NCBI GenBank assembly: GCA_032718475.1
Contig: JAUCBJ010004799.1
Coordinates: 1 to 26,578 of the forward strand
Origin: Nemertoderma westbladi
Lineage: Eukaryota; Xenacoelomorpha; Nemertodermatida; Nemertodermatidae
Length of the DNA stretch: 26,578 bases
Direction: 5' to 3'
The notes under the pieces were generated by a model. The model worked only from the letters and a program-made list of their open reading frames with translations. It searched no databases and was not told the DNA's origin. Positions within the stretch are counted from its first letter, which is position 1. Each line of letters starts with the position of its first letter. Made by a program: the position numbers and the translations under genes. Shown piece by piece: positions 9,214 through 19,419 of this stretch.

Positions 9214-10015
9214 TAAATTTATGGGAATAATGTGTGTTTATAAAACTACAGTGTAAAAGTACAGTTAAAAATCCAAAAATGTAGCCACGGGCGGAGCTGA
9301 TCCCGTAATAATAATAATATAATAGTACAACATGGATATATTTCTCTAAAAAATCTGTAAGAACTACTGTACTTCCAATTTCAAAAATTTGTTTACTATT
9401 TCACTTGCCAGGCCCAGATGTAATACGGTTTTAGAACATCGTCATGCACTGAAAGGAGGCCAGAGGAACAATATATCCTTGGCAATAACTTAAATCGTTC
9501 TAGAATGTTTCGCATATAATGAAAACAAACATAGATAAATATAATACCAATACTACCGGTAGCTGTTGTTGTATTTTATTCGTGTAGGAAAATGGTCAAT
9601 AATCAGAGTGTAATATAATAGTCACAGTCATTTTGCGATTCTAGAATTAGAATTATGATACAGAATAGTACATCATGGTACTAGTGAGCTGGTTATTGCT
9701 TATTCCCTCTAAATTAACATTATGTAACTTTTGTTTTGGTTTGTGGTTTGTATATATTTATTGGCACTACTTCGCCCTGTCGACAGCCTCTGTCAATTTT
9801 TTTAACCATTAATTTTTTGGTGTTTTTCAATGTTTTGTTTGATAATGGTGAATGTTCTAGAACCTTAAGTAGATATTTTTTTAATAGCAGCTAGCGTTTT
9901 TTTACTAGCTAGCATTTTTTGAAAATAAAAAAAAACTTTGTTAACATTATTAATTAGCTAGCATTTTTATGAAGGTAGTGGTTTTTTTACTACAGTAGCT
10001 TGTAATAGCAAGTAT
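9214..10015. other. Left interior of the Academ-like element; possible exon remnant, otherwise nothing
   Basis: This should hold the 5' part of the Academ gene. A splice-acceptor-like TTTCACTTGCCAG near 9401-9413 is followed by an open stretch that can be read to a stop near 9492, including HALKGGQRNN. It could be an upstream exon but the reading is weak. TAGCTAGC followed by a T-run occurs at about 9888-9975 (three copies). The rest is AT-rich. Confidence 0.35.
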
Positions 10016-10154
10016 TTAAAATGGGTATTACTACACCTTGGGTCACACCTACGAAAATTTTTTTTAATACATAAATAGGTTATTTAAGAATACTAATATT
10101 GTTCTACAATGTATATTAATAAATAGATAATTGTTCTAGAATGTATATTAACAG

Positions 10155-10673
10155 TTAGTTAATTGGATACTCTTGCTTTACTAATTCAATAAGGTCGTTA
10201 AACGGTGAACGTTTGTGAAGCATCCTCCACCGATACTCATCCAGGTGACTTTGAAGTAAATTCAATCTAGTGCCTTTCCGTTGCTTCATTATCATAAGTT
10301 TGGCATGTCCCCATAATCCTTCTATAAGTTGCGTGTTCGCTCCGGTGATCTGGTCTACGAATCTACCACGCCCCTTCTTACTGTGGTTTACGTGTTTGTG
10401 GAAGTATTTACCGCTGCCGTCACAGGCTTTCCATGGAAAACGTTTGCTAGTTATCCCAACAGTTTTGCCGCAGTATGCAGCCCATTCGTCGCTAAATATC
10501 GTTGTACCACCTTTGACATTGCTCTCTAGAATCGGACGCAAGGTTCTCATGTTCCTTCTTTTAACTATGAACATTCTAACGTCTACTTCTCGATCCGGTC
10601 GCTTCCAAGCTATGCCAAAAATCCAGGGTCCAACAACCATAGTACCATAATTGTTAGATCTAGTTCCTACAAC
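10155..10673 (-). pseudogene. Merlin transposase, C-terminal part (ISXO2-like DDE domain)
   Basis: On the minus strand the frame enters from the LTR junction at 10673 and continues through RSNNYGTMVVGPWIFGIAW. It carries the second catalytic Asp in FSDEWAAYCG and the catalytic Glu in TQLIEGLWGHAK, preceded by HVNHSKKGRGRFVDQITGAN, the H-x-V-N-H-S...F-V-D...T-G-A-x-T motif of ISXO2-type transposases. It ends EYPIN-stop at 10155. The enzyme would cut and rejoin element ends in the nucleus. The N-terminal part, with the first catalytic Asp, lies 5.3 kb away at 15980-16564. A first Met at 10640 is internal to the domain and is not a real start. Confidence 0.93.
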
Positions 10674-11923
10674 TGTAAAAGCTTTTGTGGGATATAACTG
10701 GCCCTTTTGCTTTGCAATCCAGTTTCCCCCCAGGCGCTGGAATACTCTAAAAAGCTCTCTAACTCGAATGATGCAAAGCGACCGGCTGATTGGCTGATTT
10801 GTTATACAAGGGGCTCTTTGCTATGTTCTATCGGCCAACCAGAGCTATAGCAGCAGAGTATGCAACCAGGGCAACCGAGCGGAGTGACTCATTTTGTGTG
10901 TTGGCCAAGGGTTGCAAAATTCCTGATAGTTCGGCATTTAGATATTCGTGGAACTTGTGGAATCTGGTGTTCTGCCAATGAGAGCTATTCCTCTCTGTGT
11001 AAAAGATACCTGCAACGGTGTTAGGGACAGTAGCAGTTTTTTGTGACTCTGTTGTGTTTTTTCTATCTAGGCCAAGAACACCGGCTCTGGAGTCAATTGT
11101 TTTCAGACTTTAGAAGAAACATTAGTAGGCTTAGATTATAGAGCGTATAACTGTTATCGGCCCAATTATCAGCGCAGTAGCGCAGCGGTACAATCTTATA
11201 TTGTTATAATCTTAACCCACCGTCTTAATGCTTTACTGTTGTTATTATTAGTATCAGTTGGTTGCATATTATTATTTGGAGAACATCTATAAAGAACCCA
11301 AATTTCCCAATTTTCTTGATACACTACAGGTTAGAGAGACAGGTTATATATAGCGATTGCGACTTATATTATCGTGGTTTGTAGTGAGTTTAATGCTATT
11401 TGATAGGCACTACATGAGTCAATTGCTGTTCTCTTCATATATGATAAAATTCATTGGCGGTCGGCAGATTAGTGTGCAGTATTGTGCGTTACCGGTAGTG
11501 TGCATGATTGTGGCTGATAACTAAGCATTTCCTAAAGAATGCGCCTCATACGTGAATCATAAGCCTTACAGCCTTACCGTTGTGTTTAGTATAAGTCATA
11601 TCTCTGTTTACCTAGATAGAGCGCCACGTCCTAAAGGAACTGTTAATATTTCCCGAAAGTGAATAATACTCGTCAGAAATTATTTATTAACGATCAATCG
11701 AATAATACAGTAAGCTTACACTGCAATAATAAAATCTAAGCCCCATCCGAATTCAGTCTCCCGGGTATATCCAGCGGGTGAATGGACGCGCACTAGGCTG
11801 GCTTCGGATAATGTTGTGTTTATTGGTATTAAATACTTGTCATTTACTAAAGTCTATTTATAAACCAAAAGACATATAAATTTTGGCAGGTTAAACTGCT
11901 AAAGGTCTTCAAAAGCGCGTACA
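10674..11923 (+). repeat. 5' LTR, full length (1250 bp)
   Basis: It starts TGTAAAAGC and ends GCGCGTACA. The last 585 bp (11339-11923) are repeated at 15395-15979. It contains TTATATATAG near 11344, a possible TATA box, and AATAAAATC near 11727, a possible polyadenylation signal. An antisense open stretch (about 11109 down to 10829) has no ATG and no recognised homology and is not annotated as a gene. Whether 10674-11338 is all original LTR cannot be tested here, because the 3' LTR lacks it. Confidence 0.85.
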
Positions 11924-11977
11924 ATAACAGTTATTTTCTTTATTGCAGTAAGCAATAAAGTTGAAAGTACCGGTCGA

Positions 11978-12232
11978 CCGGTAAACCTGAACCGGTACTG
12001 CTGTAGGTCCGTTTGCCCAACTGCCAGAACCGGTACTGCTGTAGGTCCGTAGGCCCAACTGCCAGAACCGGTACTGCTGTAGGTCCGTAGGCCCAATTGC
12101 CAGAATCGGTACTGCTGTAGGTCCGTAGGCCCAACTGCTTGAACCGGTACTGCTGTAGATCAGTAGGCCTAACTGCCTGAACCGGTACTGCTGTAGGTCT
12201 GTAGGCCCAACTGTCCTAACCGGTACTTCCAG
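11978..12232. repeat. 38-bp tandem repeat in the LTR-element leader
   Basis: About seven units begin GAACCGGTACTGCTGTAGGT and continue with CCGTAGGCCCAACTGCC, at a 38-bp period (landmarks near 11990, 12028, 12066, 12104, 12142, 12180 and 12218). The overlapping open frames on the minus strand (GLRTYSSTGSG-type repeats) arise because the array is free of stops and are not genes. Confidence 0.93.
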
Positions 12233-12391
12233 TACAAGTACATTAGTATTATTTCGATTGTGATCTATGGTATATTGTAGGCTGCCAGGGGAATAGGGAT
12301 TGATCACCCCTCATTCTTTTGTATAGTTTACTTATTTCTGTCAGTTTTATTTACGTGTAAGTTAATATTGAGTAGAAGGCGTGTAACCCTG

Positions 12392-12980
12392 CTCAGATTG
12401 TTCAGATAATTGTAGGCTGGTCTGTTGGCTGACTTTTGTCGGGTTTGGAGAGATTGCGGCGTATGTAGAGTTTGTCTGATAAAGTGCCAGTTAGTAAGTT
12501 GGGGCAGCCAGAGCTGTAAGGTCAACCCCCTCCTAAAGAATAAGTCGTACTACCGTGTTAGAACGCATACTAACTAACCATTTTGGAATCTGCATATACT
12601 GTAGTTTATTTAGGCTTGATAGTAGTCTGCCAGCGTTTTAGCCTGTGTTTGTTTGTGTGGTCTGTTCAGGTACCGTAATAGTTATTACTCAGATATTTTG
12701 TAGGCTGGATTGTTGTCTAGCTATTATTAGGTCTGAAGAGATTGCTGCGTGTGTAGAGTTTGTCTGATAAAGTGCCAGTTAGTAAGTTGGGGCAGCCAGA
12801 GCTGTAAGGTGAATCCCCTCTTAAAGAATAAGTCGTACTACCGTGTTAGAACGCATACTAACTAACCATTTTGGAATCTGCACATACTGTAGTTTATTTA
12901 GGCTTGGTGGTAGTCTGCCAGTGTTTGGTTTGTATTTGTTTGAGTATTCTGTACGGGTAGCGTAATATTTATTATTCAGA
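12392..12980. repeat. Two tandem copies of a ~288-bp leader repeat
   Basis: GTAGAGTTTGTCTGATAAAG, followed by TTGGGGCAGCCAGAGCTGTA and TAAGTCGTACTACCGTG, occurs at about 12464 and again 288 bp downstream. The copies are nearly identical over about 180 bp and diverge towards the edges. Confidence 0.9.
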
Positions 12981-13925
12981 GTTTATGCGATTATTCGCAA
13001 CATTCATGTCCCCAAGTTTATTCCTACAGTAATTGTGCTTGTTACACATACCGTTATAGTTAAATTAACCCCGGTACTACACGGGCTGCTTGGCGTAGGT
13101 AAAGACTGGTGACTTAGTGCTCCGGTCACTCCAGCAGATGCCGTGGTTCTTTTAACTGTTCAAGTATATTTAACTGCTAGTTATCTGTTTTTAATAAGTA
13201 CTTGTACCTAATTTAGGGTTTGGTGTACAGTGCTTTCCGAAAGTAATTAGTGTGTAGGCAGTGTATTGTGTTGTAAAGTGGTTAATAGGCACGTTGGATC
13301 TGGTAGTCCGCGGTAATTAACTTCTAGGTAGGAACACTCCGTGATACATAACGTAGTACCTATAGCGATACGGCTATAGGTCGTCAGGCGGTGGTATTTT
13401 CCTATCTGGACAGCGCAATATATATTTACTACTACTTATTATTTTCAAATACCGTAGTACCCTGTCCGTTGTAATAACCAGAAGTTCTAACCCTTTGTTA
13501 GACTGGTTTGTAGACTTCCTGTAAAATTACCCTAAAATTTCATATGTAATATTTTGTTGTGTTTTAATTAGAGAATTAATCTCACCCGTATCGTACGTAA
13601 TTTGTAGTATTAAGTAACTTAGGTAAATTAGAATTATCTGTTTTAGTGTCCAATAAGTAGCACTTCACTGAGAGCGCACAGCTTCTGTGTAGTGACTCCC
13701 CCCAGAAATAATAACATTTATTTCAAATATTGACAAAACCCATTTTTAAACGGGTATATATATATTATAAATCAACTCAAAGATTTATAAATAGTAGGCC
13801 TGCCATACAACACCTAGGTCTCAATACCAGTTGGACTACTGCTTAAATAACGGTAATAAAGTAAGTTAAAGTAACTAAGTAACCTTTAAAATTTCAGAAA
13901 TTCAATTATTCTAAAATAATTGACA
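12981..13925. other. LTR-element leader, no gene
   Basis: No long ORF, RNA gene or repeat pair was recognised here. It is the middle of the 2.35-kb untranslated leader between the 5' LTR and the gag-like ORF. Confidence 0.5.
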
Positions 13926-14175
13926 TACCGGTATTTACCATAGGCTTATTATATTTATTTCTATAAATTTGGGCTGAAATCATACCGGTATTCTGTAATT
14001 AATTCTAGTTCATAATTATACTTATATATACTATAAGTGTAAGCTGCATACCGGTATTCACGATAGGCCTATTATATATTTATATATATTTGTGCTAAAA
14101 TTATATACCGGTATTCTGCGACAAACCTAGTCTACAATACTTATATATATTATAAGTGTATACCGGTATTCTAAT
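13926..14175. repeat. ~120-bp tandem repeat with ATACCGGTAT palindromes
   Basis: ATACCGGTAT occurs at about 13925, 13982, 14048, 14105 and 14160. They form two interleaved series about 120 bp apart that alternate with TATATATTATAAGTGTA-like sequence. The array lies just upstream of the gag-like start codon. Confidence 0.8.
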
Positions 14176-14277
14176 ATACTGTAATAAATTACCGGTACTA
14201 GGCCAACGGTCATACTGAATTACTAGACTTGCTTTGACTGTAACTATAGCAGTAAGCATTCAACTGTACAGCTAAAC

Positions 14278-15459
14278 ATGTCTGACACCCAGCAAAACCT
14301 GTCAGACAGTCTAATCGATACAACCATCTGTGACACAGATAGGAGTGTGGAGCGATTAAGAAAGGGGTTCAGCTCACCTCCTACTGAAAGAAAGGTCATC
14401 CCTCCAGTAGTAGTATCAGACCCTAGGCTAATCCAACACCGTAGGTCTATCATCGGCACTCGGGCCCAGGTCAAACGGAACCAGGAAGCAGCTGTCCAAC
14501 AGCAGCAAAATCCTAGGCAAGAAACTCGTTCCCAGCGACCCGATAGCTCCAGTAGTTCGGATACTGTAGAGCTGACCCCCGAACGCGGAGTGAAGATGGC
14601 GGCTACAGTCTATTCGGATCCCCTTCTCACCCTTCCTGCCGCAGTACTAACTACTATATTCATTGCGGTGGAGGAACACCAAGTCGATTGGGCGAGAAGT
14701 AAGCGAGCGACCCAAGATAGTTATGCGGGATACGCCAGGGAAGAATTGATGTCTATTGTCGAGTCACAATGGAACTTTCCCGGACCCGGACTCCCGTTAG
14801 ATTTGTCCGAAGCTACTTGGGAAGACATACACAGGATGGGAGTGACTAAAGATACGATGGATCCAGCTGTTTGGAAGAGGTCAGCAGCAGGATATGTGCA
14901 GGGATTCTTCGGCTCCTTAGAGCGATTAGAAGAACAACTGTTTCGACAACCCCAAGGACCTCAAGAGCAGGAAGAGCTGCTATATCAAGTACGCGAAAGA
15001 ACCCTACGCATTAGACTAATCCTATCAGCCTTTGAGGAAACTTCCAAAAGAAGACAGGACACGTCGCTGCAGGTTGCTGTCAAGACTTGGTTCCAGCGGG
15101 TAGGTCTCAAAGTACAAGAAACGGCCCAGTGGAAATCCCAGCTGGCTGAGAGACCAACCTATGAAGAACCAACCGATGCCACCCTTTCTCAAGAGGAAAG
15201 CGAAGGGACAGCAGAGAGACCGCGAACGAGAGACGCCATCGACATCTATCTGTCAGACTATCAACGCTTCGTGGGTGATGAAGAGTTGAGGAGACGACTG
15301 GCTGGACTTCGCCCCAATAGTGAAGGAGCCAAGCTTGTGTTGGACTCAATCGATGCGGAAATGTTAGCTGCAAACCAAGCTAAATTTGATGAAAACAGGT
15401 TATATATAGCGATTGCGACTTATATTATCGTGGTTTGTAGTGAGTTTAACGCTATTTGA
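14278..15459 (+). CDS. Gag-like protein of the LTR element, C-terminally truncated and fused to LTR sequence
   Basis: An uninterrupted 393-codon frame starts at an ATG with A at -3. About 372 codons precede the LTR at 15395; the last 21 or so (RLYIAIATYII onward) are translated 3' LTR sequence and are not native. The N-terminal 100 residues are Ser/Thr/Gln/Pro-rich and look disordered (QQQQ near 76, SSSSS near 94). The middle is alpha-helical and charged (WARSKRATQ, LERLEEQLF, LRIRLILSAFEETSKRR), as in a capsid domain. No CCHC zinc knuckle, protease or RT motif is visible. I recognise no specific family; the gag assignment rests on position after the leader, size and composition. Codon use is GC-richer than its surroundings. 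Confidence 0.65.
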   Translation: MSDTQQNLSDSLIDTTICDTDRSVERLRKGFSSPPTERKVIPPVVVSDPRLIQHRRSIIGTRAQVKRNQEAAVQQQQNPRQETRSQRPDSSSSSDTVELTPERGVKMAATVYSDPLLTLPAAVLTTIFIAVEEHQVDWARSKRATQDSYAGYAREELMSIVESQWNFPGPGLPLDLSEATWEDIHRMGVTKDTMDPAVWKRSAAGYVQGFFGSLERLEEQLFRQPQGPQEQEELLYQVRERTLRIRLILSAFEETSKRRQDTSLQVAVKTWFQRVGLKVQETAQWKSQLAERPTYEEPTDATLSQEESEGTAERPRTRDAIDIYLSDYQRFVGDEELRRRLAGLRPNSEGAKLVLDSIDAEMLAANQAKFDENRLYIAIATYIIVVCSEFNAI

Positions 15460-15979
15460 TAGGCACTACATGAGTCAATTGCTGTTCTCTTTATATATGA
15501 TAAAATTCATTGGCGGTCAGCAGATTAGTGTGCAGTATTGTGCGTTACCGGTAGTGTGCATGATTGTGGCTGATAACTAAGCATTTCCTAAAGAATGCGC
15601 CTCATACGTGAATCATAAGCCTTACAGCCTTACCGTTGTGTTTAGTATAAGTCATATCTCTGTTTACCTAGATAGAGCGCCACGTCCTAAAGGAACTGTT
15701 AATATTTCCCGAAAGTGAATAATACTCGTCAGAAATTATTTATTAACGATCAATCGAATAATACAGTAAGCTTACACTGCAATAATAAAATCTAAGCCCC
15801 ATCCGAATCCAGTCTCCCGGGTATATCCAGCGGGTGAATGGACGCGCACTAGGCTGGCTTCGGCTAATGTTGTGTTTATTGGTATTAAATACTTGTCATT
15901 TACTAAAGTCTATTTATAAACCAAAAGACATATAAATTTTGGCAGGTTAAACTGCTAAAGGTCTTCAAAAGCGCGTACA
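15395..15979 (+). repeat. 3' LTR, 5'-truncated (585 bp)
   Basis: It corresponds to 11339-11923, from ACAGGTTATATATAGCG to GCGCGTACA, with about five substitutions (for example T/C near 11393/15449 and A/C near 11810/15866). It begins abruptly inside the gag frame, so a deletion joined gag directly to the middle of the LTR. Confidence 0.92.
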
Positions 15980-16564
15980 ACAACCTTATGTTTTATCTTT
16001 CGATTACGCTTTTTGAAAGGTACATCTCCTAGAAGTCTTCGCCCACGTTTATATTTTCTTCTTCCACGAAACAATGATTCGTCGATTTGTGCTGTTTCCC
16101 CAACTCCCCCCATTAGCTCAGCGTTATCTTTGTCTTTTGCTAACAGCTCTCTAATGTAATTTTGCCAATCCACTATCTTAGTCATAGACTTTCCTACCAG
16201 TCCATCAAGAAATCGTAGTGTGACTCTAGCGGACATGTTGATTATAAAAAAGAACATGATCCAGAAAATTTGCTCCACAAGCAAATTAGAACTCGAACTG
16301 AACCACGTACCTTCACGAGCTGATCTTTGATGTTTGTGAGGTCCCCTACAGCGCCAGAAATCCATATCTCATTCTCCTCCAAATGTATGCACTATAAGTA
16401 TATCCTTCTGACTTACATGTTGATTCAGCGTTTGCAGAAGGCAACAATCCGGATGACTGTGCATAGTTAATTGCATTCTCTTCAGAGCATAATTTTGCAC
16501 CAATTTCCTTTATATTTAAATCATTTGACAATCTTAAATGTGAATGACGTGAAACATCACTCAT
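15980..16564 (-). pseudogene. Merlin transposase, N-terminal part, with frameshift
   Basis: The likely start is the ATG ending at 16564 (MSDVSRHSHLRLSNDLNIKE). This frame runs through CSEENAINYAQSSG and RRMRYGF, then must shift near 16365 into the frame reading WRCRGPHKHQRSAREGTWF, because each frame alone loses the other conserved half. The short Cys-containing N-terminus and W-R-C-R-G are typical of the zinc-binding start of ISXO2/Merlin transposases. Downstream, ETAQIDESLFRGRRKYKRGR contains the first catalytic Asp. The frame then meets the LTR junction after KIKHKV; the continuation is at 10155-10673. The frameshift alone would inactivate the protein. Confidence 0.9.
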
Positions 16565-16736
16565 AGCGACAAAGTACTGTTATTCGACAGTTATGCACTT
16601 TGTGCAAGTGGTTATAATAAATATAAAACATTCTAGAATTCAATTACTATTGTTACAGTACGCTTAAAACACTATAAAACATGCTTATAATTAAATTTGT
16701 CAGGTGTGACCCAAGGTGTAGTAATACCTTAAAATG

Positions 16737-16835
16737 TTTAAAAGTGATTTTTTTAATATTACGTTATTTATAGGTGTGGTTGGTTGGTAAACAAGCCTAT
16801 ATTTTTTATGGGTTTTATTTTATTATTCTTTCCAG
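16737..16835 (+). other. Academ-like intron tail with a strong splice acceptor
   Basis: T-rich sequence ends in TTTTATTATTCTTTCCAG at 16835, a classic polypyrimidine tract and acceptor. The Merlin element therefore seems to have inserted into an intron of the Academ-like gene. Confidence 0.6.
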
Positions 16836-19260
16836 CGACACTTTGCTGAATTTAGACTCAGAAAACATACATATTGAGAAGGCTTTGTGGGGGTGTCATG
16901 GGGATATGTTGGATTGCTCTGGATGAGTTGAGTTGCTTACAGAAGCAAATATTGCTAATCATGGTGTAGCTGATTCTTTCCATAAAGTAGCACATATTAC
17001 AAGGACTCGAAAAGCTCCTCAAACAACATGTGCTGCATTGACATTATTGCAGATTGAAGCCTTTTCAGAATTCGAGAATACAAATCACATTGATAATTAT
17101 TCATTTTCAGACTGGAGAGACTTAATGGCAACAGAGCATCCAACCTTTCAGTTCTACGACTTCATTTTGAGAATTCAGAGGCTAATTCTAGTATTTATTC
17201 GAGCTCATAGAGAGAAAAATTTCCAACTATTCATAAGTTGTTTAGAGACTCTAGTTGTTTACTTTTTTAGTTTAGACCATTACCACTACAGTCGATGGGT
17301 AAGTGTATTTCTGTTAGATATGAAGTCTCTCCCACAAACCATAATCGAAGTGTTTAATAAAGGAAATTGGGTTGCATCGAAGTCAAGTCGACGTTTCTCA
17401 GCTATACCTCTCGACCAAGCTCATGAACAGGAAAATGAAAAAGTTAAAGGTAGTGGTGGTGTGATTGGTCTTACTGAGAATGAAGCAGGATTTCGAAGGT
17501 GGCTCTTAGCCGGACCGGAACTTGCTAGATTGATTGGCAAATTCGAGACAACAATAGACTCAAGAAGAAATCTGTCACTCACAGATAAAAAAACACCATG
17601 AAGAAACGATAGCTTTCCAAAAGTCATTTCAAAATGATGTCAATAATCTGGTAATTACCATTAAGGAACACGGTAACCCATTTATTTCAAAATCTGACAA
17701 ACTCATATTGATACCACGTCAAGCATCTGCTCCTGACTCTGTAGTTAATACCATAAGTAAGATTGAAGAATGTGGCGCAAGATACAATATACTAATTTTG
17801 TAACTGATGTTTTGGTTAATAATGTAAGGCCGTTCAAAGATGTCATTAAATCCAACTCGTTTCAAACTTTTAAATCGCCTAGAATATCTAATGTAAAGAA
17901 CAAACGCATGTCTGAGGTTCGATCCGACGCATCATTGTTTGGAAAACTCTTTATTGCAAATCAAACCCGAAAAGGAGATCCGTCTGTCTTCTTTGCTCAT
18001 GAGAACCACCCTTATCCACCTTCACTTTCACAGTATGGTGACATCAATTATGAGACTAAATCTGACATATTAAAGGATTTTGATACAACATATAGTGTTG
18101 AATTCCCTGAGTATTTTCATGCTAAAGTCTTTGATGCACGTTTCATAGTTCATTGCCTTCGACCTATAGGATGTTCCACTATACAAGACTATTTAACTAA
18201 TAAAATAATACCTCATATAAAGCACGAATTGAACAATTCTGACAGGGTTGACTTTGTTTTTGACAGATACTGCCATGAAAGCTTGAAAATGGGTATCAGA
18301 AACTTACGAGGTAGTGGAAACCAAGCTAACATTAAGGATAAAACCAAAATTCCAGCAAATTCGATGGATTTCTTAAGGAACTCTAATAATAAAAACGAGT
18401 TGTTCAACTACTTATCCAAATCAATTATTCTAGAAAAATACCCAGAAGGGAAATATATTTACTCAACATTGGAAGAAGATGTGCTCTGTCAGGATAGTCG
18501 AGGCACCATTATGGGAAATTGCTCACACAAAGAAACTGACACCCGCATTATAGTACACATCCAGCATGCATTGTCAATGGGGGCTACAAATATCATTGTT
18601 CGCACGGGTGAAACAGACGTTTTAGTAATACTGATCGGAGTTCCCTTTTATTTATTATCCAATCATCCCAGACTGAACATATGGTTAGCATTCGGTTCTG
18701 GAAAACATTTTAAATATTTCAATGTGAATAATATATCCCAAAAGTTAGGTGAGGACAAATCAAAGGGTTTATTGATGTTCCATGCCCTTAGTGGCAGTGA
18801 CACCGTGTCCCACTTCAGAAATATTGGCAAAATAACTGCTTGGAAAACTTGGTTGGTAGAATTCAATGCGAATTCAAAGCGTTGGAAAAATTTGTCATAC
18901 GTATGTATGACAGAAAATCAAACAGAACGAGTATAAATAATACAAAACGGGATCTATTCACCAAACGCAACTGCGTGATTGATCGCTTGCCACCAACTCA
19001 ACACGCCCTTTACCAACATGTGATGCGGGCTACATATCAAGCCAGCGTTTGGGCAGTCTGCACACAGGACAAACCGATACTCCCTTCACCAGCAGATTTC
19101 GGTTGGGTATTTAATATGGAGTTCACTGCCAGACGCTGCAACGATGTGCTACAAAGTCATTAAATGTGCATGCAAAAAGCGCAATTGCACAAACTGCAAG
19201 TGTGGGAAGGCTGGGTTTAAATGCACTGAATTATGCACTTGCACTTGCTCTTGTTATTGA
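16836..19260 (+). pseudogene. Academ-like transposase with XPG/FEN1-like nuclease and C-terminal Cys-rich motif, broken by frameshifts
   Basis: After the acceptor at 16835 the frame reads LDSENIHIEKALWG, meets a TGA at 16923 and continues from 16926 to 17601. It then shifts at an A7 run (17587-17593), again near 17780 (into the frame at 17770-18936), near 18880-18930 (into the frame ending at 19163), and near 19145 into the frame ending at 19260. Nuclease-like motifs are CSHKETDTRIIVH, VRTGETDVLVIL and FHALSGSDTVS, which parallel the acidic motifs of FEN1/XPG nucleases; WLAFGSGKHF lies between. The tail CACKKRNCTNCKCGKAGFKC then ELCTCTCSCY-stop is the Cys-rich finger reported for Academ proteins. 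In typical relatives the third motif reads G-C-D-T; here Ser replaces Cys. N-terminal exons upstream are unresolved. Confidence 0.78.
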
Positions 19261-19419
19261 TCACATGTGATTCGTATAATTAAAAGAATTGGAATAACTA
19301 TAATACTAAATAATTTAAATTACAGCCTTGTGGCGGTGTATTTGATGTATAAACACATTATCCTCATAAAGCCAAAAGTGCAATATTTTTTAAATATAGA
19401 TATCACCTTTTGTTTCTAT
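19261..19419. other. 3' flank of the Academ-like gene
   Basis: AT-rich sequence between the final stop codon and the right TIR. No clear terminator or polyadenylation signal is seen. Confidence 0.5.

Larger units (their letters stand above)
10674..15979 (+). mobile_element. LTR retrotransposon with gag only, inserted in the Merlin transposase
   Basis: The element begins TGTAAAAGCTTTTG and ends CAAAAGCGCGTACA, a TG...CA structure with matching inverted ends (TGTA and GCTTTTG). ACAAC flanks it (10669-10673, 15980-15984), a 5-bp TSD. Removing it and one ACAAC copy restores an open transposase frame across the junction. The 5' LTR is 1250 bp, but the 3' LTR keeps only its last 585 bp. Between them lie a 2.35-kb repetitive leader and a gag-like ORF; pol, the polypurine tract and the first 665 bp of the 3' LTR are missing. 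No standard primer-binding site is evident after 11923. The two shared LTR stretches differ at about five positions by eye, which implies a young insertion. Confidence 0.88.
10024..16728 (-). mobile_element. Merlin DNA transposon, interrupted by an LTR retrotransposon
   Basis: Perfect 27-bp terminal inverted repeats: the left one (10024-10050) begins GGTATTACTACACCTTGGG, and the right one (16702-16728) ends with its complement. They are flanked by the 8-bp duplication TTAAAATG (10016-10023 and 16729-16736). The transposase on the minus strand has the ISXO2/IS1016-type DDE domain characteristic of Merlin, whose TSDs are 8 to 9 bp. Subtracting the nested LTR element gives 1394 bp, a normal full Merlin length. 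Perfect TIRs suggest recent arrival. It is inactive because of the nested insertion and a frameshift near 16365. Confidence 0.95.

Noticed and set aside
10270-10650. Plus-strand ORFs across the Merlin transposase
   Set aside because: They are complements of the conserved DDE domain on the minus strand.
10829-11109. Antisense open stretch of about 90 codons in the 5' LTR
   Set aside because: No ATG, no recognised domain and immediate stops upstream; chance opening is more likely.
11899-12307. Repetitive GLRTYSSTGSG-type proteins in three minus-strand frames
   Set aside because: By-products of a stop-free 38-bp tandem repeat in the untranslated leader of the LTR element.
10674-15979. DIRS/Ngaro-type element with split direct repeats
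   Set aside because: The 585-bp repeats first looked like split repeats, but TG...CA ends, matching inverted tips and a 5-bp TSD fit an LTR element with a truncated 3' LTR; no tyrosine recombinase is present.
10155-16564. Bacterial insertion sequence or contamination, since the DDE domain is ISXO2/IS1595-like
   Set aside because: Eukaryotic Merlin elements carry this domain; the 27-bp TIRs, 8-bp TSD and position inside another eukaryotic transposon place it in the host genome.
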